Source: Methylotenera_A sp040079935 (GTDB taxonomy: Bacteria; Pseudomonadota; Gammaproteobacteria; Burkholderiales; Methylophilaceae). From it: a stretch of 64,000 nt of DNA. The notes under the pieces are model-generated. The model did no database searches. It was not told where the DNA came from and saw only the letters and a program-made list of their open reading frames with translations. The translations under genes and the position numbers were made by a program. Where the stretch lies: positions 124,001 to 188,000 of the forward strand of contig JBEBJI010000001.1 in NCBI GenBank assembly GCA_040079935.1, given 5' to 3'. This document shows, one piece after another, positions 24,080 through 33,150 of the stretch. Position 1 is the stretch's first letter. Each line of letters begins with the position of its first letter.

Positions 24080-24652
24080 TTAGTAGTAAATTTTAGAGAC
24101 TGGTAAATCATCTAAAGCATTGCAAATTAGTTTAGGATTTTCTATTTTGACTTTATCCAGCGCAGCCAAAAACGCTTTGTCGGTTTCCAGCTTTTTAATC
24201 ACTTTTTCCATAGCCTTTATGTAAGCTTTTTCCATGTAATAGTCAGGTTTTACGCCAAGGTCACCATTTTGCGTCACTTGCTTTTTAATGGTGGTAATTG
24301 CGCTTTGCGCGCTTAAATCTGTGGTGCTTGTGTAGACGCGCGCAATGATTTCACCATGAAATACGCGTAACTGCGCATTGTAAAACATGTGCGGCTCTAT
24401 TAATAACACCACATTGGCCGCTGCGTTACAATCACCCACATTGGCGAAGCGTTTTTTTAGCGTTTTTAGCGCGGCCTTTTCCGCCAGCGGGCCCTTCATG
24501 TGCCACACATCCAAATAAGGGTGCAGTAATCGCACTGGATGCTCGTAATGCACTTTTGCGATGTGCATTGCAATATTGCCTGACAGTTTTTCAGCAAATG
24601 CATTTGTGCTGATGATCAAGCCGATGAAAGCTGCATAAATAAATTTAAACAT
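24080..24652 (-). CDS. Exported protein of unknown function
   Basis: About 190 aa. The frame opens with TTG at 24664, but the ATG at 24652 has GGGGA five bases upstream and yields a clean signal peptide (MFKFIYAAFIGLIISTNAFA). The mature protein has three cysteines and no family I recognise. The start adjoins the end of the PQQ dehydrogenase gene, so it is translationally coupled and likely works in the same periplasmic process. Confidence 0.78.
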   Translation of the reverse strand: MFKFIYAAFIGLIISTNAFAEKLSGNIAMHIAKVHYEHPVRLLHPYLDVWHMKGPLAEKAALKTLKKRFANVGDCNAAANVVLLIEPHMFYNAQLRVFHGEIIARVYTSTTDLSAQSAITTIKKQVTQNGDLGVKPDYYMEKAYIKAMEKVIKKLETDKAFLAALDKVKIENPKLICNALDDLPVSKIYY

Positions 24653-24664
24653 CATGTTCCCCAA

Positions 24665-25876
24665 TTATGGTTTTTTATAGTGAATGCGATAAATATAACC
24701 CGCGCGGTCGTCCGATACATACAGGGCGCCATCTGGGCCTGTCACAACATCCACAGGCCTGCCCCAAGCTTCATTATTATTGAGCCAGCCAGTCGCAAAG
24801 TCCACTACTTCGACAGGCGTTACGCCATTAAATTTCACGCGAACCAATTTATAGCCGCTTAGTTGCGCACGATTCCACGAGCCGTGCAGCGCAACGATTG
24901 CATCGTTTTTGTATTCGCTCGGAAAATTTGTTTTATCTAAAAATGTGACACCAATCGGCGTGGAGTGCGAAGTAAAGGTAATCGCTGGCGGTGTGGCATT
25001 TTTGCAAAAGTTATTCGCGCCAGGAAAGTTTGGGTCTTGCGTCATGCCACCTTTGCCATCGCCCCAACAATGCGGCCAGCCATAATTTTGTCCGGGTTCA
25101 ATTTTGTTGAAATGCTCTAGCGGAAGCTCGTCATTCACTTTGCCGCCTTTTTTGTCGCTACGCATATCTGCGCCGTTGTTGGTGGCGAACATGCTACCCG
25201 TTTTTGGGTGCCACGCGAAACCTTGGCTATTGCGTAAACCGCTAGCCCAAATTGGCGCTAAGTTGTGTCGCCCAACTACTTCTAATCCGCCAGCTGGCTT
25301 GCCCTCTAGCGTATAGCGCAAAATGGTCGCGCGCGTTGCATCTTCTTCCACACACACATTGCAGCTAGAGCCGACGTTAATATACAGAAAATTGTCTGGG
25401 CCAATTTTGAGTGTTTTAAGCGTATGCCCACCGCTGGCAAGCCCGCTAATAAAGGGCTGCGGTGCTGACCATTTGCCATCTTTTTGGCTTAATTTCACTA
25501 CACCATCTTGGTTAGCTACTAGTAAGTCTTCACCAACAAATGCCAAACCATTTGGCGCATTAAGTTGATTTGACACCAAAACAGGCGCTCTGGAAACCGC
25601 ATGGATATTGGCTCCTGGCAGCATAATAATTTGATTTATTTTTCCTAAAGAAACAAATAAATTGCCATTTTTATCAAACGCTAGCATGCGCGGGCCAGTG
25701 AAATAGTCACCGCCGCCACCATCTAATTTGGCAACAATATTGATTTCAAATCCAGCGGGCAAATTTAAATTTAGCTTGTTCGGCGGTTCGGCTGCGTTAA
25801 CGCAAGTGAGCGTGGAAATGCTGCAAAGGCCGAGGTTGAGATAGGTGCTAAGTTTATAAAAAAGCGTTTCCAGCAT
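24665..25876 (-). CDS. PQQ-dependent sugar dehydrogenase (GSDH/sorbosone dehydrogenase family), periplasmic
   Basis: 403 aa with an N-terminal signal peptide (about 1-29). The beta-propeller is of the soluble glucose/sorbosone dehydrogenase type: GSSCNVCVEEDATRATILR, RNSQGFAWHPKTG, NYGWPHCWG and HGSWNRAQLSGYK are family signatures. Such enzymes use PQQ to oxidise aldoses to lactones in the periplasm. A 35-bp repeat copy encodes residues 86-97 (GANIHAVSRA), in a loop between early blades. It starts 4 bases after fccB. Confidence 0.88.
   Translation of the reverse strand: MLETLFYKLSTYLNLGLCSISTLTCVNAAEPPNKLNLNLPAGFEINIVAKLDGGGGDYFTGPRMLAFDKNGNLFVSLGKINQIIMLPGANIHAVSRAPVLVSNQLNAPNGLAFVGEDLLVANQDGVVKLSQKDGKWSAPQPFISGLASGGHTLKTLKIGPDNFLYINVGSSCNVCVEEDATRATILRYTLEGKPAGGLEVVGRHNLAPIWASGLRNSQGFAWHPKTGSMFATNNGADMRSDKKGGKVNDELPLEHFNKIEPGQNYGWPHCWGDGKGGMTQDPNFPGANNFCKNATPPAITFTSHSTPIGVTFLDKTNFPSEYKNDAIVALHGSWNRAQLSGYKLVRVKFNGVTPVEVVDFATGWLNNNEAWGRPVDVVTGPDGALYVSDDRAGYIYRIHYKKP
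25587..25621 (+). repeat. 35-bp dispersed repeat in the PQQ dehydrogenase gene
   Basis: Left arm GCTCTGGAAACC, core GCATGGATATT, right arm GGCTCCTGGCAG. Translated on the minus strand as LPGANIHAVSRA. Confidence 0.87.
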
Positions 25877-25880
25877 GTTT

Positions 25881-27143
25881 TTATGTCAATACATCCGACC
25901 AAATATTGGCTGCCCAAGCGCTTGCATATTGGCCTTCCTGCTCGGAAGGTGCTTGTGAGACACCGCCGCCTTCGGCCGCTACCATGATTTTTTTTCCTTC
26001 GTCATAACGGTAAACATTCGCTACATGCATCGCTTGTTTGTCGTTGACGTAGCTGTAACAAGTGTTGGCGAACACGGGAGCGGGATCAGGCGCGTTGCCG
26101 CTCATTAATTCAACAATCGCGCTGGCGCAAACTTTGGCTTGGTTGGTCGCCATATGCGCCGATTTTGGCAAACCAGCCGAAACGCTATCGCCAATCACGT
26201 GAATATTCGGCACTAATTTAGATTCGTAGCTTAAAAAGCTCACCTCGCACCAAGGATAATCTTTTTCGGTGAGATTAGCCATTTGCGCAGCTTTGCCAGC
26301 ACGTTGCGGTGGAATAATATTGAGTACGTTGGCGCTGACTTTGTCGAAATCCGTCGTCAGAGTTTTACTTGGGATGTCGATTTCTAAGATGATGTTACTT
26401 GGTCGATAATCAATTATGCCCGCGTACATTTCGTTAAAAACTTTGGTGAATAAGCCTTTTTTAGAGATAATTTCTGCATTGGCATCTAACACAATAATTT
26501 TACTTTTTGGCTTGTTATTTTTGAGATAACTTGCCACTTGACACACACGTTCATAAGGCCCTGGCGGGCAGCGATAGGGCGCTTTCGGGATGCTCATCAC
26601 AAATACGCCGCCATCTGGCATGGCTTCTAATTGCTTGCGTAAATTCACAGTTTGCCAACCAGCTTTCCACGCATGCGGAATTTGTTCTTGCGCAGCTTCG
26701 AGGTTCGTCAACGCATCGTAAATAAAATCGATACCAGGTGCGACAATTAAGCGATCATAGGTAATTTCGCCGCGTTTCATCATTACTTTTTTGGCGCTCG
26801 CATCAATCGTCGTCACTTCGTCATTCAGCCATTTCAGGCCATGATTTTTTTTGATTAAATCGTAGCCAAAAGTCAGGTCGTTGATGCTTTTACTGCCGCC
26901 CAACACTAAATTGCTCAGCGGGCAAGAGACAAATTGGCTGGATTTTTCGATGACCACAGTTTCGATATTGCCTAAGCTCCATATACGAATATATTTAGCC
27001 GCCGTGAGACCAGCATAACCGCCGCCAATAATCACAACTCTTCCTAATGGTGGCTTGCTGGCGCGCGCAAAACTAGAGCTGCTCAACAATAATGCGCCTG
27101 CAGCACCAGCGGTTTTTATAAAGTTACGACGATTAATTGTCAT
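25881..27143 (-). CDS. fccB: Flavocytochrome c sulfide dehydrogenase flavoprotein subunit (FccB-like)
   Basis: 420 aa with a Tat signal (NRRNFIKTAG, cleaved near FARA). The FAD-binding fold starts VVIIGGGYAGLTAAKYIR. Two cysteine segments, VSCPLSNLVLGG and YRCPPGPYERVC, correspond to the redox disulfide region of FccB/SQR enzymes. It would oxidise sulfide or a related thiol and pass electrons to its cytochrome. The start overlaps fccA by 11 bases. Substrate specificity is inferred from the family only. Confidence 0.88.
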   Translation of the reverse strand: MTINRRNFIKTAGAAGALLLSSSSFARASKPPLGRVVIIGGGYAGLTAAKYIRIWSLGNIETVVIEKSSQFVSCPLSNLVLGGSKSINDLTFGYDLIKKNHGLKWLNDEVTTIDASAKKVMMKRGEITYDRLIVAPGIDFIYDALTNLEAAQEQIPHAWKAGWQTVNLRKQLEAMPDGGVFVMSIPKAPYRCPPGPYERVCQVASYLKNNKPKSKIIVLDANAEIISKKGLFTKVFNEMYAGIIDYRPSNIILEIDIPSKTLTTDFDKVSANVLNIIPPQRAGKAAQMANLTEKDYPWCEVSFLSYESKLVPNIHVIGDSVSAGLPKSAHMATNQAKVCASAIVELMSGNAPDPAPVFANTCYSYVNDKQAMHVANVYRYDEGKKIMVAAEGGGVSQAPSEQEGQYASAWAANIWSDVLT

Positions 27144-27525
27144 GATTGGTTTTAAACGCTTGTGCTTTTGGCGGCGCGGTTGTTACACGTATTTGCTGTG
27201 CAAAATAATGCGCCAGTAAATTAATCTCATCTATATTCAAACCTTTAGCATGACGATGCATGACGGTGGATGCGCGCTCGCCATCTTTAAACGCTAACAT
27301 TTGTGTGGTGAAATAGCCGCTATCTAAACCCGCCAGTGTTGGTGTAATGCCAGTGCTATTACCTTTTGTACCGTGGCAGGCTGCACACGATGCCGCGAGC
27401 GTGCGAATATGAGATGTGTTGCTGAGCGACTCTGCGGAAAGCAAAACCTCAGCAGCATTACTATTGAATGGCAGGCTAGCTGAGGTCATGAGGTAACTTA
27501 CGATAAACCAGACTTTAAGTTTCAT
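27133..27525 (-). CDS. fccA: Single-haem periplasmic cytochrome c (FccA-like subunit)
   Basis: 130 aa with a signal peptide (about 1-24) and one CAACH haem site (Cys47, Cys50, His51); a Met in the STVMHRHAKG segment is a candidate axial ligand. Its 11-base overlap with fccB identifies it as the electron-accepting subunit. Length fits a monohaem FccA, not the dihaem type. Confidence 0.88.
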   Translation of the reverse strand: MKLKVWFIVSYLMTSASLPFNSNAAEVLLSAESLSNTSHIRTLAASCAACHGTKGNSTGITPTLAGLDSGYFTTQMLAFKDGERASTVMHRHAKGLNIDEINLLAHYFAQQIRVTTAPPKAQAFKTNHDN

Positions 27526-27584
27526 GGTGTTTTAGTTTCGTATTGGAACACCATTTAAATTTGTTTTCTTTAAACTTTAGTTAA

Positions 27585-28073
27585 TTATTCGAAGCATTTG
27601 CCTTCGGTACAACCGTCATCTTTCACGCCCATATCCGTGAGCGTTTTTACCATGTCAGTATTGCCAGCATCGCGGAAATAGCGAATTAAAGACACATCGG
27701 CTTTTAATTTAATGTTCACGTCAGCGCCTTTGCTGGCTAAAAATTTCGCCAAGTCCATGTGGTTATTTAACACAGCTAAGTGAAATGCTGTGTGGTATGC
27801 CACTGGATGAATATAATTAATATCAGCTCCTTTACTGAGCAAGTATTTAACAACTTCCATTTGGCCCTTGTTTGACGCCATTTGTAGTGGCGCCCAGCCA
27901 AAAAACTTTTCATTCACAATGTTTACGTCGGCATTCACAAATTTCTGCACCACTTTCATTTTGCCTTCGGTTAGGCCGTCGGTAAACTCTACTTGCTCAT
28001 CATCAGTAACCGCCAAGCTGTTGAGTGAGAAGCTTAAAGCTAACACTGCAAATAATATTTTTAACATGTTCAT
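27585..28073 (-). CDS. Small exported ankyrin-repeat protein
   Basis: 162 aa with a signal peptide (about 1-21, ending NSLA) and about three to four ankyrin repeats (FGWAPLQMASNKGQMEVVKYLLSKG and relatives). Two cysteines near the C terminus (CTEGKC) could form a disulfide. It precedes fccA by 59 bases. This is the second exported ankyrin protein in the window, also beside redox or metabolic genes. Ankyrin proteins next to periplasmic oxidoreductases are known in other bacteria, but the role here is not shown. Confidence 0.83.
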   Translation of the reverse strand: MNMLKILFAVLALSFSLNSLAVTDDEQVEFTDGLTEGKMKVVQKFVNADVNIVNEKFFGWAPLQMASNKGQMEVVKYLLSKGADINYIHPVAYHTAFHLAVLNNHMDLAKFLASKGADVNIKLKADVSLIRYFRDAGNTDMVKTLTDMGVKDDGCTEGKCFE

Positions 28074-28120
28074 GCTACTTTTTCCCTTATATAAAATGCT
28101 TGTTTTGACAATATATCAAA

Positions 28121-31100
28121 CTAAGTAATAAATTTTCTTGCGTTACGGAACATACGCATCCAAGGCGCGTCTTCCTGCCAATCATCAGGATACCACGAAT
28201 GCTGTACAGAGCGGTATACCCTTTCAGGATGTGGCATCATAATGCTAAAATGGCCATCTGTGGTGGTCAACCCCGTAATTCCTTGTGGCGAGCCGTTAGG
28301 ATTAAACGGGTAAGTCTCGGTTGGCGTTGACGCTTGAGGATTATTATCCACAAATCGCATCGTCACCAACTTTTGTTCCAGCACGCTATTGACCGCAGAT
28401 TGTGAAGAAAATTCCGCAAAACCTTCGCCATGTGCAACGGCAATAGGCATGCGGCTTCCAGTCATGCCATTAAAAAAGAGCGAGGGAGATTCTAAAATCT
28501 CTACCATCGCCAGGCGTGCTTCAAATTGCTCGGATTTGTTTTTAACAAAGTGTGGCCAGTGTGCGCTACCAGGGATGATACTGTGCAAATTGCTCATCAT
28601 TTGACAGCCATTGCAAACACCCAAGGCAAATGAATCGGCACGATTAAAAAATGCGCTAAATTCATCATTGGCGCGGCTGTTGAACAAAATCGATTTCGCC
28701 CAGCCTTCGCCCGCGCCTAAAACGTCGCCATAACTAAAGCCGCCGCAAGCCACAAAACCGGTAAAATCTTTCAGCGAAACGCGACCAGAAATAATGTCAC
28801 TCATGTGTACATCAAATGTGGCAAAGCCAGCGCGATCAAACGCAGCAGCCATTTCCACGTGGCCGTTCACGCCTTGCTCGCGCAAAATCGCCATTTTTGG
28901 ACGGGTTTTATTGATGTACGGCGCTACGATATTTTCATTTAAATCAAATGTTAAACTCGCGTGTAAGCCGGCATCGGCGGTGTTGAGAATACGGTCATAC
29001 TCTTGTTGCGCGCAGGCTGGATTGTCGCGCAAACTTTGCATTTTGTAAGTTGTTTCCGACCACATGCGGTGCAAATTAACGCGCGAATCGCTGAATACAT
29101 TTTTGCCGTTGATTGCGATGATAATTTCGTTTTTAGTCGTAATGTCGGCGATGATTTGTGCGCTTAAATTTTTAGCCAGTTGCGCTAAAACTGCATCTGC
29201 ATCCGTCGCGCGCACTTGAATCACCGCACCTAATTCTTCGTTAAAGAGCGTATTTAAAGTATCGCCAGAAGGCGCATGGATATTGGTCTGCAGACCTGCT
29301 CTGCTAGCAAATGCCATTTCACAAAGCGTAGCAAACAAGCCTCCATCGCTACGGTCGTGATAGGCGAGAATTTTATTGTCAGTATTTAGCTTTTGAATTT
29401 CTGCAAAGAAATTTTTAAGTTGTTCAGGTTGATCTATATCTGGTACTTCGTCGCCAATTTGGTCGTAAACTTGCGCCAAGCTACTGCCGCCCATGCGATT
29501 TTTGCCGTTGCCCAAATCAATCAAAATCAGCTTGGTGTCGCCTAAGTCGGTTCTCAATTGCGGCGTTAAAGTTTTGCGCGCATCGGGTGTATTGGCAAAT
29601 GCAGTTACCACCAAACTAATTGGCGAAGTAACGGCTTTGTCTTTGCCGTCATTCCAAACCGTCTTCATGCTCATCGAATCTTTACCGACTGGAATGCTAA
29701 TTCCCAACGCAGGACAAAGTTCCATGCCGACCGCTTTTACGGTGGCAAATAAAGCCGCGTCTTCACCTGCATGGCCGGCGGGTGCCATCCAATTGGCCGA
29801 AAGCTTTAAGTTTGAAATGTCTGAAATGTGCGCAGCAGCAATATTGGTAATCGCTTCGCCAATCGCCATTCGACCGCTGGCAGGCGCGTCAATCAAGGCG
29901 AGCGGCGCCTTTTCGCCAATCGCAAACGCTTCTCCAATATTGGTTTCATAGCCTGCAAGTGTTACCGCGACGTCAGAAACTGGCACTTGCCACGGCCCTA
30001 CCATTTGGTCGCGCGCAATCAAGCCCGTCACGCTGCGGTCACCAATCGTGATGAGAAAGGTTTTATCTGCCACGCCCGGTAGCCTTAATAGACGTGCTAC
30101 AGCGTCTTTGATGTCGATTTTCGAAGTATCAAAAGCGCTAAATTTTTTAGTGACGCTTTTCACGTCGCGAGTCATTTTCGGCGGCTTACCGAGTAACACG
30201 CTCAAATCCATATCGACAGGTTTGTTGCCAAAGTGACTGTCAGCCACAGTTAAATGGCGCTCCTCAGTCGCGTAACCAACAACCGCAAACGGACAACGCT
30301 CACGCTCGCATATGGCTTTAAATCGTGCTAAGTCTTCAGGTAACACCGCCATTACGTAGCGTTCTTGCGCTTCGTTACTCCAAAGTTCGCGTGGCGACAT
30401 GCCAAGCTCTTCATTATGCACGTCGCGCAGTTGAAAAATTGCGCCGACTTTTGCATCGTTGACGAGTTCGGGGAAGGCGTTAGAAATACCGCCAGCGCCT
30501 ACATCGTGAATGCTCACGATTGGGTTTTTGTCGCCCAATTGCCAACAACGGTCAATCACTTCTTGCGCGCGGCGTTGCAACTCTGGATTGCCGCGTTGTA
30601 CCGAATCGAAATCTAGGTTTTCTGTGTTAGATCCAGTATCCATACTGCTGGCAGCGCTGCCGCCCAAGCCAATCAGCATGGCTGGGCCGCCGAGTTGAAT
30701 GAGCGCAGCGCCAGCGGGGATATTGCTTTTGAGAGAATGATTGGCTGAGATGTTGCCAACGCCGCCCGCCAACATGATGGGCTTGTGGTAGCCGCGCACT
30801 TCTTCATTATGTTTAAGCTCAAATGTACGGAAATAACCCGCGATATTCGGGCGACCAAACTCGTTGTTATACGCTGCGCCACCTAGTGGGCCGTCTGTCA
30901 TAATTTGTAGCGGCGTCGCGATGCGACCCGGTTTGCCATAAGACTGCTCCCATGGCTGTGTAAAATCAGGAATGTTTAAATTCGATACCGAAAAACCCGT
31001 CAAACCCGCTTTGGGTTTGCTTCCCACGCCCGTTGCACCTTCGTCACGAATTTCGCCACCCGCGCCAGTGGCCGCGCCTGCGAAAGGCGAAATGGCCGTA

Positions 31101-32065
31101 GGGTGGTTGTGCGTTTCTACTTTCATCAAGTAGTGCATGTCTTCTTCTACGAATTGATACTGATTACCATCTTGGGCATTTTGCGGGTATAAACGCTTGG
31201 TTTTTTGACCTTGCACAATTGATGAGTTGTCGCTGTAAGCCACCACGGTATTGCCTGGATTAAGCTTGTGCGTGTTGCGTATCATGCCGAAAAGACTGAA
31301 GTCTTGAGGCTCGCCGTCGATAATCCAATCGGCGTTAAAAATTTTATGGCGACAATGTTCTGAGTTGGCCTGCGCAAACATCATCAGCTCAACATCAGTC
31401 GGGTTGCGGCCAATTTTGGTGAAATTTTCCAACAGGTAATCGACTTCATCTACTGATAGTGCCAAACCCATTTCGCTATTGGCAGTTTCTAGTGCAGGCC
31501 TTCCGCCTTGCAAAATATCCACGGTGCAAAGCGGGGCGGGCATCGCGCTGTGATAGAGCTTTTGCGCATCGTCTAAATCGCCAAATACCATCTCGGTCAT
31601 GCGGTCATGAATGGTGGCTTTTAGCGCAGTTTTTTCTGCATCACTTAAAGGCGCGCCGTGATTGGTTTGCACGTAATAGGCGATGCCGCGTTCGATGCGC
31701 AAAATATTTTCTAAGCCGCAGTTTTTGGCAATATCAGTGGCGCGCGAAGCCCACGGTGATATTGTGCCAATGCGTGGAATCACTAAAAATAATGCTAAAT
31801 TAGATGCTCCAGAAGGCTCATGGATATTGGTCTGCAGGGCGTCGCTTGTAGAAGCGCCGTAAGTTAAAATTTGTTCTAAGGTGTTTTTTTGTGTGCTAGA
31901 AAGCGCAGTTTCGCTAAATACAAAATGCACAAATTCTGTATGAATATTGACGATACTGGGCGCACATTTTTTTAAACTGGCGACTAACTTTTCGAGCCGA
32001 AATGCAGATAATGCAGGGCTGCCATGAAGGCTTAAAAAGTGTGCGCTTGATTGAGTATTGGACAT
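28121..32065 (-). CDS. purL: Phosphoribosylformylglycinamidine synthase (FGAM synthase)
   Basis: A 1314-aa large-type PurL. The N-terminal linker and the two AIR-synthase-like halves (VETHNHPTAISPFAGAATG, GGSAASSMDTG) precede the C-terminal class I glutaminase, with the nucleophile Cys in GVCNGCQMM and the His/Glu in MPHPERV. It makes FGAM from FGAR, glutamine and ATP in purine synthesis. Two 35-bp repeat copies lie in frame and give nearly the same peptide: residues 76-87 (ALQTNIHEPSGA) and 924-935 (GLQTNIHAPSGD). Both fall in segments I remember as variable in the family. Confidence 0.96.
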   Translation of the reverse strand: MSNTQSSAHFLSLHGSPALSAFRLEKLVASLKKCAPSIVNIHTEFVHFVFSETALSSTQKNTLEQILTYGASTSDALQTNIHEPSGASNLALFLVIPRIGTISPWASRATDIAKNCGLENILRIERGIAYYVQTNHGAPLSDAEKTALKATIHDRMTEMVFGDLDDAQKLYHSAMPAPLCTVDILQGGRPALETANSEMGLALSVDEVDYLLENFTKIGRNPTDVELMMFAQANSEHCRHKIFNADWIIDGEPQDFSLFGMIRNTHKLNPGNTVVAYSDNSSIVQGQKTKRLYPQNAQDGNQYQFVEEDMHYLMKVETHNHPTAISPFAGAATGAGGEIRDEGATGVGSKPKAGLTGFSVSNLNIPDFTQPWEQSYGKPGRIATPLQIMTDGPLGGAAYNNEFGRPNIAGYFRTFELKHNEEVRGYHKPIMLAGGVGNISANHSLKSNIPAGAALIQLGGPAMLIGLGGSAASSMDTGSNTENLDFDSVQRGNPELQRRAQEVIDRCWQLGDKNPIVSIHDVGAGGISNAFPELVNDAKVGAIFQLRDVHNEELGMSPRELWSNEAQERYVMAVLPEDLARFKAICERERCPFAVVGYATEERHLTVADSHFGNKPVDMDLSVLLGKPPKMTRDVKSVTKKFSAFDTSKIDIKDAVARLLRLPGVADKTFLITIGDRSVTGLIARDQMVGPWQVPVSDVAVTLAGYETNIGEAFAIGEKAPLALIDAPASGRMAIGEAITNIAAAHISDISNLKLSANWMAPAGHAGEDAALFATVKAVGMELCPALGISIPVGKDSMSMKTVWNDGKDKAVTSPISLVVTAFANTPDARKTLTPQLRTDLGDTKLILIDLGNGKNRMGGSSLAQVYDQIGDEVPDIDQPEQLKNFFAEIQKLNTDNKILAYHDRSDGGLFATLCEMAFASRAGLQTNIHAPSGDTLNTLFNEELGAVIQVRATDADAVLAQLAKNLSAQIIADITTKNEIIIAINGKNVFSDSRVNLHRMWSETTYKMQSLRDNPACAQQEYDRILNTADAGLHASLTFDLNENIVAPYINKTRPKMAILREQGVNGHVEMAAAFDRAGFATFDVHMSDIISGRVSLKDFTGFVACGGFSYGDVLGAGEGWAKSILFNSRANDEFSAFFNRADSFALGVCNGCQMMSNLHSIIPGSAHWPHFVKNKSEQFEARLAMVEILESPSLFFNGMTGSRMPIAVAHGEGFAEFSSQSAVNSVLEQKLVTMRFVDNNPQASTPTETYPFNPNGSPQGITGLTTTDGHFSIMMPHPERVYRSVQHSWYPDDWQEDAPWMRMFRNARKFIT
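29262..29296 (+). repeat. 35-bp dispersed repeat in purL (C-terminal half)
   Basis: Left arm TCGCCAGAAGGC, core GCATGGATATT, right arm GGTCTGCAGACC. Translated on the minus strand as GLQTNIHAPSGD. Confidence 0.87.
31806..31840 (+). repeat. 35-bp dispersed repeat in purL (N-terminal part)
   Basis: Left arm GCTCCAGAAGGC, core TCATGGATATT, right arm GGTCTGCAGGGC. Translated on the minus strand as ALQTNIHEPSGA. Confidence 0.88.
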
Positions 32066-32171
32066 GAGCGGTTTAAAGATTTTTAGGTTAATTTTGCAGT
32101 AAACATTTTAACAGAAAGCACTGTTAATTAAGCACAGGGAATTTACTATATATTCTGATAAGGCTATATGC

Positions 32172-32206
32172 AAAAAAGCCACTCGGTTTATACGGAGTGG
32201 CTTTTT
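32172..32206. terminator. Rho-independent terminator after the iron permease gene
   Basis: AGCCACTC / GAGTGGCT stem extended by A:T pairs on both sides, 10-base loop, A run on the left and T run on the right. It lies 16 bases beyond the FTR1 stop on the minus strand and separates it from purL; the symmetric runs would work in both directions. Confidence 0.85.
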
Positions 32207-32221
32207 AAATTGAATGCGTGA

Positions 32222-33010
32222 TTATTTACTTGTGGCTAGCTTTAGTGAGTTTTTGCCTTTAAGTAAACTAAAACCTAAAAACGCCAGCGGTACCAATAAT
32301 AGGCTGTATGAAATCCATGCACCAATGCGGCCTTGTGGTCCCCAATCTTCGGTCGCGGCATGCCAATATGGCACATCGATAATACCTAAATTGTTAAGCT
32401 CTGGTGTTTCGGTATATTCGTGAAATGCGTAAATAAGTAGTTGAATTGAAAATATCACCATGAACACGGCGGTCACTTGAAAGAACAGCCCAAGGTTAAC
32501 GCGATGACCGTATTTGCTCCATGTCCAAGCTACTAAGCCTGCCAGGGAAATGCCTAAAATGCCGCCTATGGCTAAAGGTACGCCATCGGTAGTTTGTGCG
32601 AGTGAGGCAATCATAGTGGCTGCTTCTAAGCCTTCGCGACCTATCATTAGCAATACAAATGCGAATATGGCAAATTTAGCGCCATTGCCTGGATTAGCCA
32701 CTGCTTTATCGATGGCGCCAGTGATTTCTTTTTTCATATGTTTGCCCATTTTGAGCATATGAATGGTACAGCTGATCACTAAAAATGCAGCCGCTAATGC
32801 TAAAGTGCCTTCCCAAAAGGGGGTAAGTCCACCAACTTTAGCCAGCACAATCCCCAAAATTGCACAGGCAATCACTGCCACATAGCAGCCTTGGCGCACC
32901 GATGGAATGAGTTTTTCGCCGCCAGTTTTGGCAAGGTATGCCAAGGTAATGGCGATAATTAAAAAAGCTTCTAAGCCTTCGCGAAAGGCAATCATGAGTG
33001 TTTCAAACAT
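32222..33010 (-). CDS. FTR1-family high-affinity iron permease
   Basis: A 262-aa inner membrane protein with about seven transmembrane helices. The two REGLE iron-binding motifs of the FTR1/EfeU family are present: Arg10-Glu14 in IAFREGLEAFLI and a second in MIGREGLEAATM (about residue 125). It would import ferric or ferrous iron. No efeO or efeB partner is adjacent, so it is a stand-alone unit ending in its own terminator. A Fur-like palindrome lies upstream. Confidence 0.9.
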   Translation of the reverse strand: MFETLMIAFREGLEAFLIIAITLAYLAKTGGEKLIPSVRQGCYVAVIACAILGIVLAKVGGLTPFWEGTLALAAAFLVISCTIHMLKMGKHMKKEITGAIDKAVANPGNGAKFAIFAFVLLMIGREGLEAATMIASLAQTTDGVPLAIGGILGISLAGLVAWTWSKYGHRVNLGLFFQVTAVFMVIFSIQLLIYAFHEYTETPELNNLGIIDVPYWHAATEDWGPQGRIGAWISYSLLLVPLAFLGFSLLKGKNSLKLATSK

Positions 33011-33036
33011 TTTTTATCCTTACAAAATCAGTCACT

Positions 33037-33065
33037 ATAATCATTAGTATAATCTAAATGATAAT
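33037..33065. promoter_or_regulatory. Possible Fur box upstream of the iron permease gene
   Basis: An AT-rich imperfect inverted repeat, ATAATCATTAG on the left and CTAAATGATAAT on the right, starts 27 bases before the FTR1 ATG. It contains GATAAT/ATAATC hexamers like those in Fur boxes. The match is partial; iron control of an iron permease is expected but inferred. Confidence 0.4.
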
Positions 33066-33097
33066 AGTTCGCAATTGATATGAATATTTTTGCAAAT

Positions 33098-33126
33098 AAA
33101 AAAGCCTGCATAAGCAGGCTTTTTTT
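33098..33126. terminator. Rho-independent terminator after the parvulin gene
   Basis: AGCCTGC / GCAGGCT stem, loop ATAA, flanked by A and T runs. Located 25 bases beyond the stop of the peptidyl-prolyl isomerase gene on the minus strand. Confidence 0.88.
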
Positions 33127-33150
33127 GAAAAACTAAATTATTTTCGATTA

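Noticed and set aside
25912..25946. GCATATTGGCC followed by CTGCTCGGAAGG at the end of fccB as a repeat copy
   Set aside because: The core has a deletion and the arms do not line up; similarity is too loose.
30630..30665. AGTATCCATACTGCTGG in purL as a third purL copy
   Set aside because: It encodes the conserved SSMDTG segment of PurL, and the arms do not match at 12-11-12 spacing.
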